Positions 17,695-26,570 of a DNA stretch of 64,000 nucleotides are shown here, in pieces. Every line of letters starts with the position of its first letter. The first letter of the stretch is position 1. The translations under genes and the position numbers were made by a program. The stretch is from Kribbella aluminosa (lineage in GTDB: Bacteria; Actinomycetota; Actinomycetes; Propionibacteriales; Kribbellaceae). The stretch spans positions 3,410,001 to 3,474,000 of the forward strand of contig NZ_JAGINT010000001.1 of assembly GCF_017876295.1 (NCBI RefSeq). The letters are read 5' to 3'. The notes beneath the pieces are model-generated. The model ran no database searches. It saw only the letters and a program-made list of their open reading frames with translations, and was not told the DNA's origin.

Positions 17695-18654
17695 TTACGC
17701 GGGGGCTTCGGCGGGGAGCGGTGGCTTGCGGCGGAGGTTGGTGACCAGGCCCTGGGAGACGGCGACGCCGGCCAGGACGATCAGGCCGCCGACCGGTTGG
17801 TACCAGGTGATGTGTTCGTGCAGGACGATCACGCCGACCAGGATCGAGAACACCGGCATCAGGTACGTGACCATCGACGAGCGGCTCGCGCCGATCAGCC
17901 GGATGTTGCGCATGTTGAGGACGAACGCGAGCCCGCTGCCCAGCGCACCGAGCGCGAGCACGCTCAGCACCACCTTCAACGACAGTGACCACGGCGCGGG
18001 CGGCGCCTGCCCGGTGACCAGCGGAGCGACCACCGCGAGCTGAATCGTTGCGCAGAGCAACAACGCCGTGGACAACGCCGTACCCGACACCGGCGTACCG
18101 GCCAGGAACCGTTTCTGGTAAGGGATCGCGAGCCCGTAGAAGACCGCGGCCAGCATGCACAGCCCCTGCCCGGCCAGGTCCGCGCCGCCCTGCACCCGCC
18201 AGGCCCCGAGCACCACGAGCACCCCGAGGAACCCGATCAGCAGCCCGAACCCGCGCTGCGCCGAGAACTTCTCGGTCCGGAAGATCAGTACCGCGATCGG
18301 CAGCACGATCAGCGGCGTGATGCCGTTCCAGATGCCGGCCAGCAGCGACGGGATCCGCTCCTCGCCGTACCCGAACAGCGTCCACGGGATCGCCGACCCG
18401 ATCGCCCCGACCACGAACGAGTGCGCCCACAACCGCGGGTCCCGCGGCAGCGGCTCGCGTTTCACGGCCAGGATCGCCAGCAGTACGACGGAACCGGCCA
18501 GCACCCGGCCGAGCGCCAGGTAGAGCGGCGGCAACTCGCGGACGCCGACCGAGATGAAGAGGAAGCTGCACCCCCAGATGGCGGCCAGCGCCACCATGGT
18601 GGGGAGCCATGCCCTCGTCGGGGCTTGATCAGGACCACCGTCAGGAGTCGTCAC
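17695..18654 (-). CDS. EamA-family DMT permease
   Basis: A 319-residue, ten-helix permease with two EamA repeats: AAIWGCSFLFISVGVRELPP in helix 1 and FYGLAIPYQKRFLAG near 175, with ITPLIVLPIAVLIFRTEKFS and LMPVFSILVGVIVLHEHITW before the last helices of each half. The substrate could be amino acids, nucleosides or drugs and cannot be decided. I prefer the GTG at 18654, eight bases after AGGAG; the ATG at 18672, six codons earlier, lacks a good ribosome site. It is divergent from the class V aminotransferase gene, and the 109-bp gap between them carries both promoters. Confidence 0.85.
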   Translation of the reverse strand: MTTPDGGPDQAPTRAWLPTMVALAAIWGCSFLFISVGVRELPPLYLALGRVLAGSVVLLAILAVKREPLPRDPRLWAHSFVVGAIGSAIPWTLFGYGEERIPSLLAGIWNGITPLIVLPIAVLIFRTEKFSAQRGFGLLIGFLGVLVVLGAWRVQGGADLAGQGLCMLAAVFYGLAIPYQKRFLAGTPVSGTALSTALLLCATIQLAVVAPLVTGQAPPAPWSLSLKVVLSVLALGALGSGLAFVLNMRNIRLIGASRSSMVTYLMPVFSILVGVIVLHEHITWYQPVGGLIVLAGVAVSQGLVTNLRRKPPLPAEAPA

Positions 18655-18763
18655 CGTGCTCACTCCTGACATCCTGCACTACCGCGTCGACAGTTCGTGC
18701 ATTTATATCCGTATTCGGGCAGCCGCTGGCGGCCGGTGTCAGGAGCGAGAGAGGATGACGCCC

Positions 18764-19960
18764 ATGAGTGCCTTCGACGTGATCGCCGTCCGGAAACAGT
18801 TCCCAGCGCTCGAGGAGGGCGCCGCGCATTTCGACGGGCCGGGCGGTTCGCAGACCCCGCAACCGGTCGCCGACGCTGTCGCGAAGACCCTGACCTCGGC
18901 GCTCGCGAACCGCGGCCGGCTGACCCCCGCCGAGCGGCGCGCGGACGGGATCGTCGTCGGCGCCCGCGAGGCGATGGCCGACCTGCTCGGTACCACCGCG
19001 CAGGGGGTCGTTTTCGGCCGCAGCATGACCCAGCTGACGTACGACTTCTCCCGGACGCTCGCCAAGACCTGGACCGCCGGTGACGAGGTGATCGTCAGCC
19101 GCCTGGATCACGACGCGAACGTCCGCCCGTGGGTGCAGGCCGCCGAGGCCGCGGGTGCGACCATCAAGTGGCTCGGATTCGACCCGGAGACGTCCGAGCT
19201 CGACGACATCGGCCCGCTGCTCACCGACCGGACCCGGCTGGTCGCGGTCACCGCCGCCTCGAACCTCCTCGGCACCCGCCCCGACACCGAGCGGATCGCC
19301 GACCAGGTCCACGCGGCCGGCGCCCTGATCTACGTCGACGGCGTGCACCTGACCGCGCACGCGCCGATCGACGCGCGGTACGCCGACTTCTACGCCTGCT
19401 CGCCGTACAAGTTCTTCGGCCCGCACCTCGGCGTACTGACCGCCGCGGCCGGGCTCCTGGAGACGTTGGAGCCGGACAAGCTGCTGCCGTCGACGAACGT
19501 CGTACCGGAGCGGTTCGAGTTCGGGACGCTGCCGTACGAGTTGCTTGCCGGTACGACGGCCGCGGTCGACTTCATCGCCGGACTGGGCGGCTCCGGCAGC
19601 ACCCGCCGCGAGCGGCTCGTCGACTCGCTCCGCCTGGTCGAGGAGCACGAGGACGCGCTCCGCGACGACCTCGAGGCCGGGCTCGCGGCGATCCCCGGTG
19701 TCACGCTGTACGGCCACGCCGCGAATCGCACGCCGACCCTGCTGTTCACCCTCGACGGCCACACCCCGGCGGAAGTCGCCGAGCACCTGGCGGCGGCGGG
19801 TGTGAACGCCCCGGCGGGTTCGTTCTACGCTTACGAGCCGGCCAAGCAGCTCGGCCTCGGCCCGGACGGCGCGGTCCGCGCCGGCCTCGCGCCGTACAAC
19901 GACCAGTCCGACGTCGACCGCTTGATCGCCGCCTTGACCACCCTGAGAGGCACTAACTAA
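18764..19960 (+). CDS. Class V aminotransferase, cysteine-desulfurase-like (VC1184 subfamily)
   Basis: A 398-residue PLP enzyme. It begins FPALEEGAAHFDGPGGSQTP, the signature of the VC1184 subfamily of SufS/NifS-like proteins. The Asp that contacts PLP is in YVDGVHLTAHAPID near residue 195, and the PLP Lys is in YACSPYKFFGPHLG near 220. The SufS active-site Cys loop is not obvious, so sulfur transfer should not be assumed; some relatives have other amino-group or lyase activities. ATG 18764 lies nine bases after GAGAGAGG; another ATG at 18755 is too close to it. The sugar hydrolase locus begins 36 bases after its stop. Confidence 0.85.
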   Translation: MSAFDVIAVRKQFPALEEGAAHFDGPGGSQTPQPVADAVAKTLTSALANRGRLTPAERRADGIVVGAREAMADLLGTTAQGVVFGRSMTQLTYDFSRTLAKTWTAGDEVIVSRLDHDANVRPWVQAAEAAGATIKWLGFDPETSELDDIGPLLTDRTRLVAVTAASNLLGTRPDTERIADQVHAAGALIYVDGVHLTAHAPIDARYADFYACSPYKFFGPHLGVLTAAAGLLETLEPDKLLPSTNVVPERFEFGTLPYELLAGTTAAVDFIAGLGGSGSTRRERLVDSLRLVEEHEDALRDDLEAGLAAIPGVTLYGHAANRTPTLLFTLDGHTPAEVAEHLAAAGVNAPAGSFYAYEPAKQLGLGPDGAVRAGLAPYNDQSDVDRLIAALTTLRGTN

Positions 19961-19996
19961 AGTCTCTGGGGAAATTAATCCGCCCGAGGGAGTCAG

Positions 19997-21562
19997 GTGA
20001 GAGAACCGAGCGCTGTTTTCGTCCAGGCGAACCCCTCGGACGGTTTCGTGGCACCGTCGCGCGGGGGTGCCGAGGTCAGCTGGAACGACGGCACCGTTGA
20101 GGTGACGGCGACGCGGATCTCCCGGGTGGCGCTGCGCTGGTCGGAGCGACTGCCGGCCGACGCGCTGATCCTCGGCGATGCGTGGGAACGCTCGTACGGG
20201 GAGCTGCAGTGGCGGCACCAGCAGCCCGAGCGGCTGCTGCCGTGGTACTTCCTGGTCCACTCGAGCGCAGGAACGTTCGGCATGGGGGTCGACGTACAGC
20301 CGAACGCGTTCTGCGCGTGGACGGTCGACGGCGACGGGTTCACGCTGTGGCTCGACCTGCGGAACGGCGGCGGCCCCGTTCACCTGGACGGTCGTACGCT
20401 GACAGCAGCGGTCGTGCGACGATTCGAGGACGCCGGCACACCCTGGCAGACGCTGAACGCAGCGGTCGCCTCCCTGAGCACCCGGCTACCGGCGCGACCT
20501 GAGCCCGCGCCGGTGGCCGGGCCTGTAGCTGGTCCTGTCGTTGGGGCCAACAACTGGTACTACGCGTACGGCGAGAACTTCGACGAGAAGGCGGTCCTCA
20601 AGGACGCGTCGACGATCGTCGAGCTCGCCGACGGGCACCCGGTGAAGCCGTTCAGCGTCGTCGACGACGGCTGGTACCCGGGCGGCGTCTGCTCCGGCGG
20701 CCCCTGGGACCGCGGTACGCCGGGCGTGTTCGACGACCTGGCCGGTACGGCGGCCGCGATCAAGGCGATCGGCGCCCGCCCGGGCCTGTGGTTCCGCCCG
20801 CTCCTGGTCCGCGAAGCCAGTGCGCTGGCGTCCAAAGGCCCGCACGACAAACCGGGCCGCGCGCTCGACCCGACGTACCCCGAGGTGCTCGACGGCATCG
20901 GCGCGGACCTGCGCCGGTTCAAGGACTGGGGCTTCGAGCTCGTGAAGCACGACTTCAGCACGTACGACGTGTTCGGCAACTTCGGCCCCGCGATGGGCTC
21001 GCGGCTGACCGACGACGGCTGGCAGTTCCACGACCCCACCCGGACCACCGCCGAGATCGTCCTCGACTTCTACCGCGGGGTCCGGTCCGCCGCGCCGGAC
21101 CTGGTGGTGATCGGCTGCAACACCGTCGGCCATCTCGCCGCCGGGCTCGTCGACGTCCAGCGGATCGGTGACGACACCTCCGGCCGGGACTGGGAGCGGA
21201 CCCGGAAGATGGGCGTGAACACGCTCGCGTTCCGGCTGCCGCAGCACAACCGGTTCTTCACCGTCGACGCCGACTGCGTCCCGTGTACGCCGCAGACGCC
21301 GTGGGAGCTGAACGCCCGCTACCTCGACCTGATCGCCCGCTCCGGTACGGCGCTGTTCCTGTCGATCGACCCGGCCGCCCGGACCGCCGGGATCGACCGC
21401 GCGCTCCGCGACGGCATCCGCCTCGCGCTCGACGGCGGTACGCCGGGTGGTATAGAGCCGACGGACTGGCTGACGAACACCACGCCCAACGAGTGGCGGG
21501 CCGGCGAGGACACGGTCCGGTACGGCTGGACGCAGCCGTGGGGTGCGGACCCGAATGGCTAG
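19997..21562 (+). CDS. GH36/clan-D glycoside hydrolase (alpha-galactosidase-like)
   Basis: A 521-residue glycosidase-type (beta/alpha)8 protein with a short N-terminal beta domain. Markers of the GH36 family are NWYYAYGENFDE near residue 185, VVDDGWYPGG near 220, the nucleophile motif LVKHDFSTYDVFGN near 315 and the acid/base motif RIGDDTSGRDWERTR near 390. No signal peptide is present, so it probably acts on imported oligosaccharides. It is shorter than classical GH36 enzymes (about 700). The GTG start follows GAGGGAG. Its stop overlaps the next gene, a ROK regulator, and the third gene is a GH125 alpha-mannosidase, so the true substrate may contain mannose or galactose. Confidence 0.8.
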   Translation: MREPSAVFVQANPSDGFVAPSRGGAEVSWNDGTVEVTATRISRVALRWSERLPADALILGDAWERSYGELQWRHQQPERLLPWYFLVHSSAGTFGMGVDVQPNAFCAWTVDGDGFTLWLDLRNGGGPVHLDGRTLTAAVVRRFEDAGTPWQTLNAAVASLSTRLPARPEPAPVAGPVAGPVVGANNWYYAYGENFDEKAVLKDASTIVELADGHPVKPFSVVDDGWYPGGVCSGGPWDRGTPGVFDDLAGTAAAIKAIGARPGLWFRPLLVREASALASKGPHDKPGRALDPTYPEVLDGIGADLRRFKDWGFELVKHDFSTYDVFGNFGPAMGSRLTDDGWQFHDPTRTTAEIVLDFYRGVRSAAPDLVVIGCNTVGHLAAGLVDVQRIGDDTSGRDWERTRKMGVNTLAFRLPQHNRFFTVDADCVPCTPQTPWELNARYLDLIARSGTALFLSIDPAARTAGIDRALRDGIRLALDGGTPGGIEPTDWLTNTTPNEWRAGEDTVRYGWTQPWGADPNG

Positions 21563-22772
21563 ACGGGGGACGAACCTGGATCGCGTCGGGGGGTTCAACG
21601 ACGCCGTCGTACTGGACGCGATCCGGCGCAGTGAACAACTCAGCCGGGTCGAGCTGGCCGAGGCCACCGGCCTGTCCGGGCAGGCGATCTCGAACATCGC
21701 CCGCCGGCTGCTCGACGCCGGCCTGGTCCGCGAGGCCGGCGTACTGCGCGGCGCCGGGCTCGGCAAACCGCGGACGCTGCTCGAACTCGAACCCACCGGC
21801 CGGTACGCCGTCGGCGTGCACCTGGACCCGTCCGTCGTCACCGTCGTATTGCTGGACCTGACCGGCGAGGTGGTCGCGCGCCGGCCGGTCGACCAGTACG
21901 CCGACGACCCGGACCTGCTGATCGACGGCATCGCGAAGACGATCGAGGAAGTGATCGCCGAGTCCGGCGCGGTCCGCGACCGGGTTACCGGCGTGGGGAT
22001 CGCCGCGCCCGGTCCGATCGACGTCGAGCGCGGCGTGGTCGTCGATCCGCCGAACCTGTCGGCCTGGCACCTCGTCCCGCTGTGCGACCAGTTGCAGGAG
22101 CGTACGGGCCTCCCGGTCGTCCTGGACAAGGACGTGACCGCCGCCGCGGCCGCGGAGAAGTGGGCCGGGCAAGGGGGCAGCTTCGTGTTCTTCTACCTCG
22201 GTACGGGCGTCGGCGCCGGACTGGTGATCGGCGACGAGGTGGTGCGCGGCTCGTCCAGCAACGTCGGCGAGATCGGCCACGTGATCGTCGACCCGGACGG
22301 CCCGGTCTGCTACTGCGGCCGCCGCGGTTGCGTCGGCGAGGCCAGCCAGCCGCGCTACCTGGTGCAGCAGGCGGTCCGGGCCGGAGTACTTGCCGACGGC
22401 ATCGACCTCGACGACCGCCCGGCCGTCGAGGAGGCGTTCGCCCGGCTCTGCGCGCTCGCCGCGGACGGATCCACCGGGGCGCGGCAGATCGTCGTACAGT
22501 TGGCCGTCCGGATCGCCAAGGTGGTCGAGGACGTCGCGAACCTGCTCGACCTGGACCGCGTCGTGTTCGGCGGTCCGCACTGGGAACACCTCGCTCCGGT
22601 CCTGAACGACGCCGTCCGCGCGGCGCTGGACGGCCGGTTCCTGCTGCAGGCGGTGCACCCGTTCGAGGTCACCGGGACCGCGCTCGGCACCGATGTCGGC
22701 GCGATCGGCGCCGCGAGCCTGGTCCTGGACCGGACCTTCTCGCCCAACCCCGCCCTCGTCGTTGAAAGGTAG
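21555..22772 (+). CDS. ROK-family transcriptional regulator
   Basis: A 405-residue regulator with an N-terminal winged helix (LSRVELAEATGLSGQAISNI, then RRLLDAGLVREAGV) and a ROK sugar-kinase-like domain. That domain carries GVGIAAPGPID, the DxGxx-type ATP-loop region LGTGVGAGLVIGDEVVRG near 215, GEIGHVIVDPDGP and the zinc motif CYCGRRGCVGE near 255. Presence of the helix-turn-helix argues for a sugar-responsive repressor rather than a kinase. ATG 21555 overlaps the end of the GH36-like gene by eight bases, and the GH125 gene follows after a few bases, so regulator and hydrolases are co-translated. Confidence 0.9.
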   Translation: MARRGTNLDRVGGFNDAVVLDAIRRSEQLSRVELAEATGLSGQAISNIARRLLDAGLVREAGVLRGAGLGKPRTLLELEPTGRYAVGVHLDPSVVTVVLLDLTGEVVARRPVDQYADDPDLLIDGIAKTIEEVIAESGAVRDRVTGVGIAAPGPIDVERGVVVDPPNLSAWHLVPLCDQLQERTGLPVVLDKDVTAAAAAEKWAGQGGSFVFFYLGTGVGAGLVIGDEVVRGSSSNVGEIGHVIVDPDGPVCYCGRRGCVGEASQPRYLVQQAVRAGVLADGIDLDDRPAVEEAFARLCALAADGSTGARQIVVQLAVRIAKVVEDVANLLDLDRVVFGGPHWEHLAPVLNDAVRAALDGRFLLQAVHPFEVTGTALGTDVGAIGAASLVLDRTFSPNPALVVER

Positions 22773-22776
22773 ATGT

Positions 22777-24051
22777 GTGTTGATGATCGACTCCGAGGTC
22801 CTCGCCCGGGCCGTTGCGGCCGTTCAGCAGGCCTGCGGTGACGAGGTGATCGCGGAGATGTTCCGGCGCTCGATGGCCGAGAACCTGCCCGCGGTCGCCG
22901 AGCGGCTGCCGGACGGGACCACGTTCGTGCTCACCGGCGACATCCCGGCGATGTGGCTGCGGGACTCCGCCGCCCAGCTCCGTCCGTACCTGCTGGTGTG
23001 CAGGGACGACCCGGGCCTGCAGGACGTACTGATCGGCGTCCTGCACCGGCAGCTGGAGTACGTCGTACTGGACCCGTACGCGAACGCCTTCAACAAGTCG
23101 GCGAACGGCGCGGGGCACGTCACGGACGAGACCGAGATGGCGCCGTGGGTGTGGGAGCGCAAGTACGAGATCGACTCGCTGTGCTTCCCGCTCGACCTGG
23201 CGTACCGGCTGTGGCGGATCACCGGTCGCGCCGACGTGATCGACCACCGGTTCCGGGCTGCGGCCGAGGCGATCGTGGACCTGTGGACGGTGGAGCAGGA
23301 CCACGAGGCGCGGTCGCCGTACCGCTTCCAGCGTCACGACGAGCGCGACTCGGACACGCTGGTCCGGGAAGGCCGCGGGCGGCTGACCCGGCCGACCGGG
23401 ATGTCGTGGAGCGCGTTCCGGCCGAGCGACGACGCGACCGAGCTGGGCTTCAACGTGCCCGGCAACATGTTCGCGTCCGTGGTGCTCGGGTACCTCCAGG
23501 AGATCGCCACCGAGGTACTGCGGGACGAGCCGCTGGCCGACCGTGCCAAGACGTTGAAGGCCGAGATCGACGAGGGCATCACGCAGTACGGGACGATCGA
23601 CCACCCGGTGCACGGCCGGGTGTACGCGTACGAGGTGGACGGGCTGGGGGAGTCGTTGCTGATGGACGACGCGAACATGCCGAGCCTGCTGTCGATCCCG
23701 CTGACCGGGTACGCCGCCGCGGACGACCCGACGTACCTCGCGACCCGGTCGCTGCTGCTCAGCCCGGACAACCCGTACTACTACAGCGGTACGGCGGCCG
23801 CCGGGATCGGCAGCCCGCACACGCCGCCGCGGTACATCTGGCACATCGCCCTTGCCGTGCAGGGGATCTCGAGTACGTCGGCGGACGAGCGGCAGCGGCT
23901 GCTCGAACTCCTCCGGGACACCACCGGCGGCACCGGGCAGATGCACGAGGGCTTCGACGTCGACGACCCGCACAAGTTCACCCGCGAGTGGTTCTCCTGG
24001 GCGAACGCGATGTTCTGCGAGCTCGCCCTGGTGCACGCCGGGATCAGGTGA
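22777..24051 (+). CDS. GH125 family exo-alpha-1,6-mannosidase
   Basis: A 424-residue metal-independent alpha-mannosidase (formerly DUF1237). Typical stretches: FVLTGDIPAMWLRDSAAQLR near residue 45, YANAFNKSANGAGHVTDETE near 103, KYEIDSLCFPLDLAYRLWR near 130, TGMSWSAFRPSDDA near 207, LLMDDANMPSLLSIPLTGY near 290 and the C-terminal GQMHEGFDVDDPHKFTREWF with acidic residues likely to include the general base. No export signal is present, so it probably trims intracellular mannosides. Start alternatives: GTG 22777, seven bases after GAAAGG, or ATG 22783. The last eight bases overlap a converging ABC permease gene. Confidence 0.88.
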   Translation: MLMIDSEVLARAVAAVQQACGDEVIAEMFRRSMAENLPAVAERLPDGTTFVLTGDIPAMWLRDSAAQLRPYLLVCRDDPGLQDVLIGVLHRQLEYVVLDPYANAFNKSANGAGHVTDETEMAPWVWERKYEIDSLCFPLDLAYRLWRITGRADVIDHRFRAAAEAIVDLWTVEQDHEARSPYRFQRHDERDSDTLVREGRGRLTRPTGMSWSAFRPSDDATELGFNVPGNMFASVVLGYLQEIATEVLRDEPLADRAKTLKAEIDEGITQYGTIDHPVHGRVYAYEVDGLGESLLMDDANMPSLLSIPLTGYAAADDPTYLATRSLLLSPDNPYYYSGTAAAGIGSPHTPPRYIWHIALAVQGISSTSADERQRLLELLRDTTGGTGQMHEGFDVDDPHKFTREWFSWANAMFCELALVHAGIR

Positions 24052-24889
24052 CGTCCCGGCGGCGCACGGTCCAGCCGGCGAGTACGGCGAACACCAGGCA
24101 GTAGCCGAGCAACGTCAGCAGGGCCCGTCCGCCGCCGACCGCGTCCCGTACTCCGGGCGGCGCGTCGGCGGCGGCCATTCCGGTGACGCTGAACACGAGC
24201 GAGCCGGCGTTCGTCCCCGGCAACAGATTGGCGAGCCACCTCAGGCTCGGCAGCAAACTGCTCACCACGCCGGCCAGCAGCGTCTCGATCCCGAGGATCC
24301 ACACCACGCCCAGCCCGATCGGCAGCGCAACGTTGCGGAAGGCAACGGCCAGGACGGCGCCGGCCAGGCACCACGTCATCAGCACCAGCCAGCCGCCGGC
24401 CAGGCCCTTGACCAGGCCGACGATGCCCGGCCAGTTCATGGCACCGTTCTCCGCGGCCGCGATACCGACGCTGCACAGGGCACAGGCGGCGAAGATCCCC
24501 AGCACCCAGAGCGCGATCATCGTGCCGAGGGCGAGGAACTGCGCGGCCAGGATCGTCAGCCGTTGTGGGCGCTGGGTCAGGATCGTCTTCAGCGTTCCCC
24601 AGGTGTACTCGCCGCCGATCACGATCGCGCCGAGCACCAGCGCGAGCGCACCGGCGAAGATCGGGTAGCCGCCGATCGTGTTGTCGACGACGCGTTCCGG
24701 CAGCATCCCGCGGAGCACCTGAGCGCGCGGTATGCCGGTCGTACCCGGGGTGTCGTCGCCGGTCACGTACGCGACGTAGGGGAGCAGGTAGCCGAAGATC
24801 AGGCTCAGCACCAGGCCGGCGCCGAACAGCACCCAGACGGCGGATCGCTTGCGGAGCTTGAGGATCTCCGCGCGGTAGCTACCTCGCAC
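24044..24889 (-). CDS. ABC-2 type transporter permease
   Basis: A 281-residue membrane protein with six helices. It opens with SYRAEILKLRKRSAVWVLFG, the coupling helix and first membrane segment of ABC-2 permeases. A periplasmic loop (VTGDDTPGTTGIPRAQVLRG) and TWGTLKTILTQRPQRL follow, the latter being the usual cytoplasmic motif before helix 3. The GTG start overlaps the end of the ABC ATPase gene by 11 bases, so they form a two-gene export system at the end of a kinase/regulator operon. If the ATPase is really broken, this permease may have no partner. Confidence 0.85.
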   Translation of the reverse strand: MRGSYRAEILKLRKRSAVWVLFGAGLVLSLIFGYLLPYVAYVTGDDTPGTTGIPRAQVLRGMLPERVVDNTIGGYPIFAGALALVLGAIVIGGEYTWGTLKTILTQRPQRLTILAAQFLALGTMIALWVLGIFAACALCSVGIAAAENGAMNWPGIVGLVKGLAGGWLVLMTWCLAGAVLAVAFRNVALPIGLGVVWILGIETLLAGVVSSLLPSLRWLANLLPGTNAGSLVFSVTGMAAADAPPGVRDAVGGGRALLTLLGYCLVFAVLAGWTVRRRDVT

Positions 24890-25803
24890 CGGACTGCTCC
24901 TCGCCGGTGGACAGCTCGGTTGTCAGCTCGGTCGTGAGCTCGAAGAAGATGTCCTCGAGGGCGCGTTCGGTGGTGTGCAGCTCGGAGACCTCGACACCGG
25001 CCTCGACGAGCGTCCGGTTCACCTCGGCGGCGCGTCGCGGATCGACCTGCAGCCGGAGCGTGTCGTCGTACTGATGGACCGTTCCGAAGCCCGCCAGCAG
25101 GGTCTTCGCCTGGTCCTTCGGGGCGGCGCGGACGACGAGTTCCTGTTCGCGGCGGAGTTCCTCGACGTTGTGCTCGGCAACCATCCGGCCGGCGTTGATG
25201 ATGCCGACCCGGTCACAGATCTGCTGCACCTCGCCGAGCAGATGGGTGGACAGCAGGACGGTCCGCCCGCCGGAACCGAGCTCGCGGATCAGCCGCCGCA
25301 TGTCGCGCACCCCGGCCGGGTCGAGGCCGTTCGTCGGCTCGTCGAGGATCACCAGCTCCGGGTCCTTCAGCAGCGCGGGCCGCGACGCCCAGACGCTGCT
25401 TCATGCCGAGCGAGTACGTCGAGAACCGGTCCGCGGCGCGATCGGTGAGGTCGACGAGCCCGAGTACCTCGTCGATCCGCTGCCGCTCGACGCCGCCGTA
25501 CTCCGCGAGCAGCCGGAGGTTGTCGAGGCCGGACAGGTACGGGTAGAACGCGGGCGACTCGATCATCGACCCGGTCCGTCCCAGTACGTCGGCCGCACCC
25601 GGGCGCCCGCCCAGCACGCGAACGCTGCCGCTGGTCGGCGCGATCAGCCCGGTGAGGATCCGCAACGTCGTCGTCTTGCCCGCACCGTTCGGCCCGAGAA
25701 ACCCGTACACCTCACCCGGCAGCACCGTCAGATCGACACCGTCAACCGCGAGAGTGTCGCCGTACCGCTTCGTCAGCCCACTGACCTCAACCAACGCATC
25801 CAT
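24879..25803 (-). pseudogene. ABC exporter ATP-binding protein, interrupted by a +1 frameshift
   Basis: The frame starting at ATG 25803 gives Walker A ([15 protein letters not shown]), the Q-loop region ([13 protein letters not shown]) and signature [15 protein letters not shown], then turns into out-of-frame sequence. The continuation, [14 protein letters not shown] (Walker B), [16 protein letters not shown] (H-loop) and the C-terminal domain, lies in another frame ending at 24879. Removing one G from the GGG at 25377-25379 would restore [18 protein letters not shown]. So either a single-base insertion inactivated the gene, or this is a sequencing error in a GC-rich run. Otherwise it is a normal roughly 307-residue bacitracin-type exporter ATPase. 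Confidence 0.85.
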
Positions 25804-25895
25804 ACGACGAGAGTGCCGCTGCCGCCCGGCTCAGCGCGTCGCCTCGGGGGAGTGACCTCTCCTACCGCCCGCGGAGTAGTCCAGTGGGTCGAAGG

Positions 25896-26561
25896 TCAAC
25901 CCAGCCAGCCGGGACGGACCAGGCCGGTCTGGTAGGCGACTACGACCAGTTGGGCGCGGTCGCGGACGGCGAGCTTGATCATCGCGCGGCTGACATGGGT
26001 CTTCGCGGTCGCCGGACTCAGCACCAGCCGCGCGGCGATCTCGTCGTTCGACAACCCCTCGCCGACCAGTGCGACGATCTCCCTCTCGCGTTCCGTGAGT
26101 ACGTCGAGCTCCTTGCTGGCATGCGGCTGCCTGCTGCGGGACGCGAACTCGGCGACCAGACGTCGCGTGACGCCGGGGGAGAGGAGCGCGTCCCCGCGCG
26201 CGACCACCCGGACCGCGTGCAGCAGCTCGACCGGCTCGGTGTCCTTGACCAGGAACCCGCTCGCCCCGACCCGCAGCGCCTCGAACACGTACTCGTCCAG
26301 GTCGAACGTCGTCAGGATCACCACATGTACGTCGGCCAGCTCGGGGTCCGACCCGATCCGCCGGGTCGCCTCCAGCCCGTCGGTGCCGGGCATCCGGATG
26401 TCCATCAGGACCACGTCCGGCTTCTCCCGCCGCGCCACCACGACCGCTTCCGCGCCGTCCGCGACCTCGCCGACGACGGTGATGTCGTCCTCGGCGTTCA
26501 GCAACGACCGGAACCCGGCCCGCACCAACGCCTGATCATCCGCCAGCAGCACCCTGATCAT
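25896..26561 (-). CDS. NarL/LuxR-family response regulator (second of two)
   Basis: A 221-residue response regulator. The receiver domain has the acidic pair (LLADDQALVRAGF), the phospho-acceptor Asp in PDVVLMDIRMPGTDGLEATR near residue 54, and Lys in GASGFLVKDTEP near 104. The C-terminal LuxR-type helix-turn-helix is LTEREREIVALVGEGLSNDE, then IAARLVLSPATAKTHVSRAM. It follows its paralogue on the same strand after 9 bases and precedes the ABC exporter by 92 bases, so it probably controls that exporter. Two response regulators behind one kinase is unusual; they may respond to the same kinase or to different ones. Confidence 0.93.
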   Translation of the reverse strand: MIRVLLADDQALVRAGFRSLLNAEDDITVVGEVADGAEAVVVARREKPDVVLMDIRMPGTDGLEATRRIGSDPELADVHVVILTTFDLDEYVFEALRVGASGFLVKDTEPVELLHAVRVVARGDALLSPGVTRRLVAEFASRSRQPHASKELDVLTEREREIVALVGEGLSNDEIAARLVLSPATAKTHVSRAMIKLAVRDRAQLVVVAYQTGLVRPGWLG

Positions 26562-26570
26562 GCGTGGAGC

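Noticed and set aside
25868..25925. A half-match to the dyad element arm (CAGTGGGTCGAAGGTCAACCC, frame reading QWVEGQP).
   Set aside because: Only one arm is similar, no CATG centre or opposite arm is present, and the sequence overlaps the coding end of a response regulator (RPGWLG).
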